Assembly (NCBI RefSeq): GCF_900176335.1
Contig: NZ_FWXW01000001.1
Coordinates: forward strand, 248,001 to 312,000
DNA length: 64,000 bases
Direction of reading: 5' to 3'
DNA from: Papillibacter cinnamivorans DSM 12816
GTDB taxonomy: Bacteria; Bacillota; Clostridia; Oscillospirales; Oscillospiraceae
Shown: piece by piece, positions 16,670 to 23,351 of the stretch
Layout: each line of letters opens with the position of its first letter
Position numbering within the stretch: position 1 is the stretch's first letter
Position numbers and translations under genes: made by a program
Notes under the pieces: model-generated
What the model saw: the letters and a program-made list of their open reading frames with translations, nothing else
Database searches by the model: none
What the model was told of the DNA's origin: nothing

Positions 16670-17704
16670 CTACTCGGCGCTACTACTCGGTATATATAGT
16701 CCGTTGACAGCCTTCAATTTCTCCGCAAGGGAAATGTGCGTATAATTCAGCGTTGTGGAATAATCCTCGTGCCCGAGGATCGCCGCGATTACCGCGGGCT
16801 GTACTCCGGCTTCGGCCAGGGCCGTCGCCGCCGTGTGCCGGCAGCAATGCGGATTCAGGCTCCGGACACTGGCGCGGGAGCATGTGACACGAAAGCTATT
16901 ATAGAATACCTTTTCATGCATTTCAAGTATTTTTTTCTTTCCGGCCAGATATGCCTTCGCAACAACGGGATAAATCTTTTCGCAGATCGGTATCTCGCGG
17001 TTTATTCCGGCCTCGGTTTTGATTCCTCCAACCATGTACCGCTCCGGCAAATGGACGTTCTCTTTTTTAATCGTAGAAATTTCGCCGTACCGCATTCCGG
17101 TGTAGATCATGATAAGTAGGTATCCGGTAAACTCGTTCCCGGCGTTATAATCCTTCCACAGTTTATTGATTTCGTCCAGGGTAAACGCGTCTTTTGTGGA
17201 GGCGCCTTTGGCGGGAAGCTTTACGAAAGATGCGTAATTCTTAGCGCAGTAATCGTTTTCAATGGCATAACGGTACAAACATCCCAGCAGTGTTTTAATG
17301 TCCTTCTTGGATCGCCAACCGAGCGGGCAGCTGTCAACGACATCCTGCAGGTCTTTTGTTTTCATCTGCGTAAAAATTCGATAGTGCAGCGCTTCGCAGT
17401 TTTTGTATGCCGCCCGATAACCGTTCTCCGTATCCTTTCCCACTTTTGCAAAATGCGGCTTGCTCCAAAGCTCGTACAGGGCCTTAAACCGTATGCTCGT
17501 ATTTATTCCCGCCGGTTCCATCCGCAGCTCCGGTAAGCAGGTCAGCGCCTCTTTCTTTGTTTTAAATCCACTCTTGGTCTTTACAATGCGCCTGTGTTCG
17601 TCCCAGCCGAGAGTAACCTCCGCGCGCCATTTCCCATTGGGCAGCTTAAAAACGGTACCCTGGCCGTTCCCGCGCGTCCTGCGGCGTTTAGTTTTTGTTT
17701 CCAT
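16670..17704 (-). CDS. int: Phage tyrosine integrase
   Basis: A 344-residue tyrosine recombinase. An N-terminal arm-binding domain (GNGQGTVFKLPNGKWRAEV) precedes a core-binding SAM-like domain and the catalytic domain with R205 (YTGMRYGE), K229, H286, R289 (HCCRHTAA), H312 (LGHEDYSTT) and nucleophile Y321. It reads toward attL and the tRNA 100 nt away, with no clear terminator in between, so it may also transcribe tRNA-Pro. AGAAGG precedes the ATG. Confidence 0.95.
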   Translation of the reverse strand: METKTKRRRTRGNGQGTVFKLPNGKWRAEVTLGWDEHRRIVKTKSGFKTKKEALTCLPELRMEPAGINTSIRFKALYELWSKPHFAKVGKDTENGYRAAYKNCEALHYRIFTQMKTKDLQDVVDSCPLGWRSKKDIKTLLGCLYRYAIENDYCAKNYASFVKLPAKGASTKDAFTLDEINKLWKDYNAGNEFTGYLLIMIYTGMRYGEISTIKKENVHLPERYMVGGIKTEAGINREIPICEKIYPVVAKAYLAGKKKILEMHEKVFYNSFRVTCSRASVRSLNPHCCRHTAATALAEAGVQPAVIAAILGHEDYSTTLNYTHISLAEKLKAVNGLYIPSSSAE

Positions 17705-17717
17705 AGATACCTTCTTG

Positions 17718-17757
17718 CATAAAGCCCCGCCCCGGTATGGAGCGGGGCTTTCTTATT
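17718..17757. terminator. Terminator between the lipoprotein gene and int
   Basis: A hairpin AAAGCCCCGC / GCGGGGCTTT followed by a T-rich tract on the + strand, with a shorter T tract on the other strand. It lies immediately after the leftward lipoprotein gene. Confidence 0.7.
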
Positions 17758-17759
17758 TT

Positions 17760-18476
17760 TTATTTGCTGGGGACCAACTGTATCTTTACCCCGTCTATCG
17801 TCAGGGTAACGCCTTCGGACAGGTCGATATTTTTATACTGCAGCTCATAAAAACCGCCGCCCATTTCCGCGTCTGCCGCCGCAGTGCCCATAATGGCATT
17901 AATTCCGCCGCTGTACATATTGTCCGTGGAAACGTTCCCGCCGCCTTTTACGGCAACAATGTCATATATCCCGGCCGGGAAATCATCGCCGGAAACAAAA
18001 TTCCCATTTCCGAGATCAACCGTTTCCGTAATTTCCTGATTTCTTGTTTTCAGCGCGTCTCCGCTGGCCTTATCGCAGGAAATACGGACAACCACGCCTC
18101 CGCTGACGGATAACACATCGCCCTCCGGGAGATCGATATTTTCATATAGTTGCTCGTACATTTCGGTGCCGACTTCCTTATTTTTTTCTTCGGTGCCCAT
18201 GATGGCGTTGATGCCGCCGCTAAAAACGTTAGAAGAAGATACGTTCCCGCCGCCTGAAATCGCCTCGATGTCATATTTTCCTTCGGGAAAATCGATACCG
18301 GAAGTATAGTTTCCGCTTCCCAGCTCCATATCCACAGATATGGTTTTCGGCGTTTCGGTAGGAACAGGCGTCTTCGTGGCGGACGACCCTCCCCCGGAAG
18401 GCGAGCTGCTTCCTCCGCAGCCGCCCAGCAATCCGACAATCAAAAGTGAAGAAATAAGTAATGCCGACTTTTTCAT
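17760..18476 (-). CDS. Prophage lipoprotein with two tandem ~80-residue repeats
   Basis: A 238-residue exported lipoprotein: signal peptide with lipobox LLGGC (lipidated C20), a Gly/Ser/Thr-Pro linker (21-45), then two copies of a domain containing FPEGKYDIEAISGGGNVSSS (first) and FPAGIYDIVAVKGGGNVSTD (second), each followed by SGGINAIMGT. The repeat is beta-rich and I do not recognise a named family with certainty. Its place beside int and the repressor suggests expression in the lysogen, so superinfection exclusion or another surface change of the host is likely (inference). Confidence 0.82.
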   Translation of the reverse strand: MKKSALLISSLLIVGLLGGCGGSSSPSGGGSSATKTPVPTETPKTISVDMELGSGNYTSGIDFPEGKYDIEAISGGGNVSSSNVFSGGINAIMGTEEKNKEVGTEMYEQLYENIDLPEGDVLSVSGGVVVRISCDKASGDALKTRNQEITETVDLGNGNFVSGDDFPAGIYDIVAVKGGGNVSTDNMYSGGINAIMGTAAADAEMGGGFYELQYKNIDLSEGVTLTIDGVKIQLVPSK

Positions 18477-18523
18477 CTGTCCTTTCCTCCTACTGTTAAA
18501 ATAGTAACCGGATATCCGGCTGA

Positions 18524-19153
18524 TTACAGCTTATGTTTGACCTCCTTTGCTATACCGACTATATGCGCAAAACCGTTATCAAAATCCTTGCAGGAAACAA
18601 GGATCGGTTGGTGCGCCGAGTTTTCGGGCTGAAGGATTACCATATTCCCCTGTTTTGTGAACCGCTTGAGCGTGGCTTCGTCACCGTTAACAACGCATAC
18701 CACGATATTTCCGCTCTCAGCGCAGTCCTGAGCCTTGACCAGAACCAGATCGCCGTCGAAAATATGGGCATTTATCATGCTGTCGCCTTTGACGCGGAGA
18801 AAGAAGTAATTCTCGCCTTCCGGCACATCGGCGTAGTCATAGCCTTCAATATTTTCCACAGCTAGAATCGGGACGCCGGCGGGGATGGAGCCAAGAATCG
18901 GAAGCCGACGGCCGCGGACGTAGGGGATGGCATTGCTTGGAAAGCGCTGATCCTGATTATCAATTAAATATTCGAGCGGAAGATTCAACTTTGCAGCATA
19001 TTCATTTGCGATCGTAACCTTAGGCGTTCTCTGATTATTTTCATATCGGCTTATAACCTGTTTAGAGGTTCCCAAAATTGCAGCGAGCTCCTCCTGGGAC
19101 AAATGCCGCTCCATCCGAATCTTTTTAAGCTTGTCCCCAAATGATAAGCCCAT
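18524..19153 (-). CDS. CI-like phage repressor (XRE HTH + S24 autopeptidase)
   Basis: About 209 residues. The N-terminal HTH (LSQEELAAILGTSKQVISRYE) binds operators; the C-terminal S24/LexA-like domain has cleavage site A-G in SIPAGVPI, nucleophile serine in GDSMI and the general-base lysine in ATLKRF, so RecA-stimulated self-cleavage on DNA damage is expected. The ATG at 19153 has AAGGGA 9 nt upstream; an ATG at 19162 would overlap it. It is divergent from a Cro-like gene and should keep the prophage silent. Confidence 0.92.
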   Translation of the reverse strand: MGLSFGDKLKKIRMERHLSQEELAAILGTSKQVISRYENNQRTPKVTIANEYAAKLNLPLEYLIDNQDQRFPSNAIPYVRGRRLPILGSIPAGVPILAVENIEGYDYADVPEGENYFFLRVKGDSMINAHIFDGDLVLVKAQDCAESGNIVVCVVNGDEATLKRFTKQGNMVILQPENSAHQPILVSCKDFDNGFAHIVGIAKEVKHKL

Positions 19154-19185
19154 AGCTTTCATTCCCTTCTTTTCGCTATATTGAC

Positions 19186-19214
19186 ATTAAATCACATAAT
19201 GTCACCAAAATCAA
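19186..19214 (-). promoter_or_regulatory. Repressor promoter (PRM-like)
   Basis: Leftward -35 TTGATT and -10 TTTAAT separated by 17 nt. A GTCACCAAA operator (19201-19209) lies in the spacer and reaches the -35, consistent with autoregulation. Confidence 0.5.
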
Positions 19215-19298
19215 GACACATGAAATAAAATTTTATTTTACGTCACCAAACTATTGACAATCAAAAAGGCACCTGCTACTATGATTATAGTCACCAAA
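19201..19298. promoter_or_regulatory. Lysogeny switch operators (GTCACCAAA repeats)
   Basis: Three exact copies of GTCACCAAA at 19201, 19242 and 19290, all in the same orientation. They lie in the repressor promoter spacer, just upstream of the rightward -35, and just after the rightward -10. A fourth copy occurs at 19533. These are the expected positions for repressor/Cro binding. Confidence 0.75.
19254..19282 (+). promoter_or_regulatory. Early rightward promoter (PR-like)
   Basis: Perfect -35 TTGACA, 17-nt spacer and -10 TACTAT. It is flanked on both sides by GTCACCAAA operators and reads into the Cro-like gene. Confidence 0.8.
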
Positions 19299-19323
19299 CG
19301 GGCAACAGCGAGGAGGGGTAAAA

Positions 19324-19560
19324 ATGACTGGAAAAGTAAAGGAACTCAGGAGCTTAATTTTTAGTAGATATGATTCGGAGTCCGCGCTTGCTTGTGATTT
19401 AGGCTGGCCAAGACAGAAATTAAATAAAATCACTAATGGTAAAAAAGAGCCGGACATCGAAGAACTTAACCAGCTTGCGATTAAGCTCGGGCAGCCGGTG
19501 GGTGATATCGCACATATTTTTTTACGGTATAAGTCACCAAACGGGCAACTACAGGCTTAA
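19324..19560 (+). CDS. Cro-like small HTH protein
   Basis: A 78-residue protein with an HTH (SESALACDLGWPRQKLNKIT) starting 7 nt after GAGGAGGGG, first gene of the early rightward operon. Position and size match a Cro/antirepressor-type regulator. Its last codons are written with a copy of the operator sequence (GTCACCAAACGGGCAAC, also at 19290). Confidence 0.8.
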   Translation: MTGKVKELRSLIFSRYDSESALACDLGWPRQKLNKITNGKKEPDIEELNQLAIKLGQPVGDIAHIFLRYKSPNGQLQA

Positions 19561-19609
19561 CCGGTTAGCACAGGCGACGACAGGAGCGCGCAGAAAGGAG
19601 GACTCCCGC

Positions 19610-19765
19610 GTGAAAATCTTTGTTGATCCCAAGGATCCGCATTGGATGGAGAAAACGGCGTTTGGAAACGTGAGCAATGAGTTTTTTAATCTGATTATCC
19701 GCATCTGCTGTCCGATCATTGCCGTTTCGATAGCCGTCAACGTGGTGCTTCGCTTACTTAAATAA
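19610..19765 (+). CDS. Small single-span membrane protein
   Basis: 51 residues beginning at GTG, with AAAGGAGG 8 nt upstream. The C-terminal half is one hydrophobic helix. An upstream in-frame extension overlaps the Cro-like gene and lacks a ribosome-binding site. Function unknown. Confidence 0.6.
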   Translation: MKIFVDPKDPHWMEKTAFGNVSNEFFNLIIRICCPIIAVSIAVNVVLRLLK

Positions 19766-20053
19766 AGCGACCGCCGTTGAGATGGCCGTAATGACTCCAC
19801 CGACCGCGAGAACGATTGTCAGCACATTATTAAATCGCCTGTCCCTTTCCATCTCAAAAGCAGCCTTGCCATTGATATTGATTCTGTAATTATCGGTCGG
19901 AATCGGGGCGTTGTAAGAATCAAATTTACCGCTGTAAATCCGCGCTAAGAAACCATTTTCGCAAAGATAACGGAATTCGTCGGTGCTGTTTTCAAACGTC
20001 AGAAAATCAGTCTTGTAAAACTTTTTAAGCAATTTCCAAGATTTCTTGTCCAC
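19754..20053 (-). CDS. Small protein with C-terminal membrane anchor, leftward
   Basis: About 99 residues; a charged N-terminal region (WKLLKKFYKTDFLTFEN, YLCENGFLARIYSG) that could be a small winged-helix-like fold, then one membrane segment. GTG at 20053 is 9 nt after AAAGG; an ATG at 20062 abuts that site. It runs against the early operon and overlaps the 3' end of the preceding small membrane gene by 12 nt. It may be expressed in the lysogen; function unknown. Confidence 0.55.
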   Translation of the reverse strand: MDKKSWKLLKKFYKTDFLTFENSTDEFRYLCENGFLARIYSGKFDSYNAPIPTDNYRININGKAAFEMERDRRFNNVLTIVLAVGGVITAISTAVALFK

Positions 20054-20235
20054 AGCAATCATCCTTTCATCAAAATTCTACCACGGACAGGAAATTAAGC
20101 AAGACTTTGCAATCTTAACCCGTTAGCACCGCGTGGCCGCGCGTCGCTATAAAACCGCAGCGGACGTGTAAAAAAGCGGAGCGAACAAAAGCGGGGCCGC
20201 GCTGGCAAGGGCGGCGGCCTGAGAAGCACAAAATA

Positions 20236-20318
20236 CCGGCGCCGGGCCCGCGCGTCTGCTGCGGTTGGCGGGTTCGGCGCCGGGACAACAAAAAACCTCC
20301 CGCAGCAACGAGAGGTTT
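20236..20318 (+). ncRNA. Two-hairpin RNA element, copy 1 (leader of the Rha gene)
   Basis: Hairpin A: arms CCGGCGCCGGGCCCGC and GCGGGTTCGGCGCCGG (16 pairs, two G-U) with loop GCGTCTGCTGCGGTTG. Hairpin B at 20293-20318: arms AAACCTC/GAGGTTT with loop CCGCAGCAACGA. Eight loop bases of B (CCGCAGCA) are exactly complementary to loop A (TGCTGCGG). A 14-nt stretch upstream at 20153-20166 (AACCGCAGCGGACG) is also complementary to loop A. The element ends about 7 nt before the AAAGGGG ribosome-binding site. The 20063-20336 gap otherwise holds no gene. Confidence 0.6.
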
Positions 20319-20336
20319 CAGAAAGGGGATATCAAA

Positions 20337-21017
20337 TTGACTACTAACAGCATAGCACTCCGCCCGGAGAAAAGCAAGAGCCTTGTTTTCGAAAAATCGG
20401 ACCGGCCGATGACCGACAGCTTGAAAGTGGCGGAGCAGTTCGGGAAGGACCACAAAAACGTAATGCGCGATATCAAAGAGTTGGATTGCTCTTCCGAATT
20501 TTCGCGGCTCAATTTTGAGCCGTCAAAGCGGAAGGACGAGCGCGGGAAATGGCAGCCTATATACAACATGACCTTCGATGGTTTCATTTTCCTCGTTATG
20601 GGCTACCGGGGCAGGAAGGCCGCGCAACTCAAAGAAGCCTACATACACGAATTCAACCGCATGGCCGACTTTATCCGTAAGCTGGAAACTGCCAAAGCGG
20701 AATCCCGGGAGCTGACCGACGCGATCAAATTTGCCCACGCGGACGGCGAATACCACAACTACCATTTTTCAAACGAATTCGATCTGATCAACCGCATCGC
20801 CCTGGGCGCGCCGGCCAAGAAGATCCGAAAGGAGCGCGGCATTCCGGAGACGGCGGACAGTGTCCGTCCCTACCTTACCGATGCGGAGATTGCTTCTGTT
20901 GTCCGGCTTCAGCGGTTCGATGCAGGGTTGGTTGTCACCGTGCAGGACTACGAAGAGCGCAGGCGGATCATGACGGCATATCACGCCAGAATTACGACTC
21001 CGGCGATATCGGCGTGA
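20337..21017 (+). CDS. Rha-family phage regulatory protein
   Basis: 226 residues starting at TTG, 8 nt after AAAGGGG. The N-terminal part (MTDSLKVAEQFGKDHKNVMRDIK ... YNMTFDGFIFLVMGYRGRKAAQLKEAYI) is the Rha DNA-binding domain found in many temperate phages; the C-terminal half (about 110-226) is a separate domain that often varies between phages. Rha proteins are thought to modulate early gene expression or host interaction. The frame is open upstream through the hairpin region, but no supported start lies there. Confidence 0.85.
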   Translation: MTTNSIALRPEKSKSLVFEKSDRPMTDSLKVAEQFGKDHKNVMRDIKELDCSSEFSRLNFEPSKRKDERGKWQPIYNMTFDGFIFLVMGYRGRKAAQLKEAYIHEFNRMADFIRKLETAKAESRELTDAIKFAHADGEYHNYHFSNEFDLINRIALGAPAKKIRKERGIPETADSVRPYLTDAEIASVVRLQRFDAGLVVTVQDYEERRRIMTAYHARITTPAISA

Positions 21018-21032
21018 GGAAAGGAGGCAGCT

Positions 21033-21251
21033 ATGACCCTTGACGATATCGAGAAAATGGACTGCGAGTTTTTGGACGTTCCGACGGTGGCGGAATATCT
21101 CGGGAAGAACCCCCAGCCTGTCCGCCAATCCATCCGCAACGGTGTTCCATGGGGCTATGTGATGGGTAACGCCGATTTCCGCATCCCGAGGCGCGCGTTC
21201 GTGAATTATCATCGCAACGGAGCGCCGTCGCCCCGAAAGGAGGCCGTATGA
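21033..21251 (+). CDS. Small HTH protein (excisionase/MerR-like)
   Basis: 72 residues with an N-terminal HTH typical of DNA-binding excisionases (FLDVPTVAEYLGKNPQPVRQSI then FRIPRRAFVNY), start after AAAGGAGG. It may be the Xis/recombination directionality factor, although it lies away from int. Its stop overlaps the next start (ATGA). Confidence 0.65.
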   Translation: MTLDDIEKMDCEFLDVPTVAEYLGKNPQPVRQSIRNGVPWGYVMGNADFRIPRRAFVNYHRNGAPSPRKEAV

Positions 21252-21415
21252 AGCCCTATCGCACCCTCGCCGACCGGATCGGCGCGGACCAGTGCGAAGC
21301 CTGCGGAACCACCCCGGCCCAATGTGGAAACCGGTATTATTCGGCGAATCCGATGTACCGGCGGCCCAGGACGAAGAAGCGGCACCGGAGCATGTACAGA
21401 GTGGATTGGAGGTGA
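21248..21415 (+). CDS. Small basic zinc-finger-like protein
   Basis: 55 residues, translationally coupled to the upstream gene through ATGA. Contains CEAC and a later C (C16, C19, C26) and a very basic C-terminus (RRPRTKKRHR). Function unknown; nucleic-acid binding is plausible. Confidence 0.5.
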   Translation: MKPYRTLADRIGADQCEACGTTPAQCGNRYYSANPMYRRPRTKKRHRSMYRVDWR

Positions 21416-21498
21416 ACGTTCTGGGCCTATTTATTAGCTGTGTCCTTGGGCTGATTACCGGATGGTTTATTATCCCCAGAATATTCAGGAAGCCTTGA
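21412..21498 (+). CDS. 28-residue membrane peptide
   Basis: Starts at a GTG overlapping the previous stop (GTGA), with GGAGG-like sequence just upstream. It is essentially one hydrophobic helix with a basic tail (VLGLFISCVLGLITGWFIIP). Function unknown; such peptides are common in phage early operons. Confidence 0.4.
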   Translation: MNVLGLFISCVLGLITGWFIIPRIFRKP

Positions 21499-21804
21499 TA
21501 TAGCGGCTTCAAATGCGCCCCAAGCGATTATGAAGGCGAAAAATGAAATTTCAAACAAGAATACTTTTATCATCGTAAATTTGAAATTATCGCTTGGAAG
21601 CAACCATCCGGTTATCAGTGCGACGGGAAAGCAAATGTAAGAATAATAAAACTGCTTTTTCAGCGACACTTTTTTAAATTCGCCTTTCTCAGGTGGTTCT
21701 GCGACGGTTCGATTTTTGAAATTTTTATACCCCCGTTTTATCTGCAAGCCGATGATTGAGCAAATAACCCAAGTCAAAATGTTTATGGTAATATCCCTTA
21801 GCAT
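21427..21804 (-). CDS. Three-span membrane protein, leftward
   Basis: 125 residues with three hydrophobic segments (about 6-22, 57-75, 82-102) and a charged cytosolic loop. GGAGGG lies 9 nt before the ATG at 21804. It overlaps the 28-residue peptide gene tail-to-tail and runs against the early operon, as the leftward gene at 19754 does. Its lower GC differs from the neighbours. Function unknown; possibly a lysogeny-expressed gene. Confidence 0.6.
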   Translation of the reverse strand: MLRDITINILTWVICSIIGLQIKRGYKNFKNRTVAEPPEKGEFKKVSLKKQFYYSYICFPVALITGWLLPSDNFKFTMIKVFLFEISFFAFIIAWGAFEAAISRLPEYSGDNKPSGNQPKDTANK

Positions 21805-21876
21805 GAAAATCATCCCTCCATTCGCCATTATTTTACATCCTCGGGCGAAGGAGGGCAAGCAGGAAAGGAGTCTTCC

Positions 21877-22029
21877 ATGACAAACGAACCCGCGCCGCGT
21901 GAACGGGCTGTAGCGGCCCTGAAGGAATGCGGCTACACGGAAGAACAGGCGCTTGAAATGCTGGCGGCAATCAGGCGGGAGGTAGAAGCCGACGATTACC
22001 GCGACGACGTCGCAGAGCAGCTGGGATAG
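21877..22029 (+). CDS. Small acidic phage protein
   Basis: 50 residues, AAAGGAG 7 nt upstream of ATG. Predicted helical, resembling a UBA-like helix bundle (AVAALKECGYTEEQALEMLA). Function unknown. Confidence 0.6.
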   Translation: MTNEPAPRERAVAALKECGYTEEQALEMLAAIRREVEADDYRDDVAEQLG

Positions 22030-22040
22030 GAGGGACAACG

Positions 22041-22253
22041 ATGGGAGTTTTCAACACAGTCCCGGTCCGGTTCATCGACCGCTCCGACGCGCTTCTGCCG
22101 GCTGAATTTTACCCGCCGCTGGGCACCGTCGGGCAGGCCCGGATCGAGGACCTCGGCGAGGATTTGGTTCGGGTCCGGTACCCCATCGGGACGACCTGCA
22201 TCCGGGGGTTCCACTGGCATTGCCGGGAGAGGCTGGAGGTGATCGGCGGATGA
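22041..22253 (+). CDS. Small phage protein, unknown
   Basis: 70 residues, beta-rich, with AGGAGG upstream of ATG. It is coupled to the following peptide by an ATGA overlap. Not recognised. Confidence 0.6.
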   Translation: MGVFNTVPVRFIDRSDALLPAEFYPPLGTVGQARIEDLGEDLVRVRYPIGTTCIRGFHWHCRERLEVIGG

Positions 22254-22348
22254 AGTGGCTGATCGACAATATGGCCCGGAGTTTGGCGTTCACCTGGGCG
22301 GTGATACTCGTTTGGATGTCGGTGGTCGTGTGGATCGCCGTGCAGTAG
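22250..22348 (+). CDS. 32-residue membrane peptide
   Basis: ATGA overlap with the previous stop. One hydrophobic helix (LAFTWAVILVWMSVVVWIAV) behind a short N-terminus. Function unknown. Confidence 0.45.
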   Translation: MKWLIDNMARSLAFTWAVILVWMSVVVWIAVQ

Positions 22349-22361
22349 GGAAGGAGAGGAC

Positions 22362-22577
22362 ATGAAAAATAGCAGATGTTTTTCCAAGATGCAACGGAAA
22401 GCCAGCCGGCATTATAACCGGTTTCGCGGGCAATACCAGCACCTTCATACTCCGGAATCGGTAGTATCGAGACGGTTGATATTCGGGAAGCTTGGAATCG
22501 GGGCGGGTATTAGCTTTTTACGAGCTTTGCTTCAACGCCAGAGAACGGGAGCAAGGAGGAATACATATGAACATTGA
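22362..22577 (+). CDS. Small basic phage protein
   Basis: 71 residues, strongly basic, with GGAGAGG 6 nt before ATG. It overlaps the next start by 11 nt. Not recognised; expression rests on the ribosome-binding site alone. Confidence 0.45.
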   Translation: MKNSRCFSKMQRKASRHYNRFRGQYQHLHTPESVVSRRLIFGKLGIGAGISFLRALLQRQRTGARRNTYEH

Positions 22578-22818
22578 CACCGGGGAGCTAAGAATGTTTA
22601 CTGCCGATCAAATGAAGGAGTTTGTGGGGGTATTTACTCCGGTTCCTTCGGAGCTTCAGGACGAAGCGAGGAAAGCTCTCGGCGGAGAGGAAAGCACAGT
22701 CATTGATCTTAAGGCGGATACGCCGCTTGCTAATTGGGCCAAATCGGAGCGGAAGCACAAGGCGAAATCCAACAGGGCGAAAATGGCGAAAGCCAGCAAG
22801 CGCAGGAACAGACGATGA
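22567..22818 (+). CDS. Small phage protein with basic tail
   Basis: 83 residues starting after AAGGAGG; acidic N-terminal half and a Lys/Arg-rich C-terminus (KHKAKSNRAKMAKASKRRNRR), suggesting RNA or DNA contact. Overlaps the next start through ATGA. Not recognised. Confidence 0.6.
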   Translation: MNIDTGELRMFTADQMKEFVGVFTPVPSELQDEARKALGGEESTVIDLKADTPLANWAKSERKHKAKSNRAKMAKASKRRNRR

Positions 22819-23351
22819 GCGGCAACGGAATGACCGCCATACGCCGCGATGCCGCCCTATACATACTCGTCCTGGCTCTGGCCCTGGGCGCCTCCACCAT
22901 CTCCTACGCCGCCGTAGGACCGGACGATCCCGCGCCGGTGGTTACGGCCTCCCCGACGGAGATCAAAGCCGTGGCGATTGCGGAGGCACCGGGCGAGGCG
23001 GAGAAGATCGATGAGGCCATCATCAGGGATCTCACCTACGCGGGGACTTATACCGTTACCGCATATTCGGCGGACTATGCCTGCTGCGGGAAATATCCGG
23101 ACGATCCGGCCTATGGCATCACCGCCTCCGGTACCACGGCCACGGAAGGGACCACCGTCGCCTCGGATTGGGACGTGCTGCCACCCGGGACGGTGATTTA
23201 CATTGACGGGATAGGGGACCGCATCGTGGAGGACCTTGGAAGCGGGATCGACGGGACGGACCTGGACTTGTATTTTGAGGATTACGACACGGCTCTGGAA
23301 TTCGGGGTGCAGAAGCTGGATGTATGGATCGTCGGGGAGGTCAAGGGATGA
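22815..23351 (+). CDS. Secreted/anchored 3D-domain protein
   Basis: 178 residues: an N-terminal hydrophobic segment (ILVLALALGASTISYAA), then a 3D (three-aspartate) beta-barrel domain at about 75-175 with TYTVTAYSAD, CCGKYPDDPAYGITASG and DGTDLDLYF. This fold is shared with RpfB/MltA-type muralytic proteins and is typical of spore- and cell-wall-associated proteins. Its presence in the early phage operon is unusual; it may alter the host wall during entry or lysogeny. ATGA overlaps join it to both neighbours. Confidence 0.8.
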   Translation: MSGNGMTAIRRDAALYILVLALALGASTISYAAVGPDDPAPVVTASPTEIKAVAIAEAPGEAEKIDEAIIRDLTYAGTYTVTAYSADYACCGKYPDDPAYGITASGTTATEGTTVASDWDVLPPGTVIYIDGIGDRIVEDLGSGIDGTDLDLYFEDYDTALEFGVQKLDVWIVGEVKG

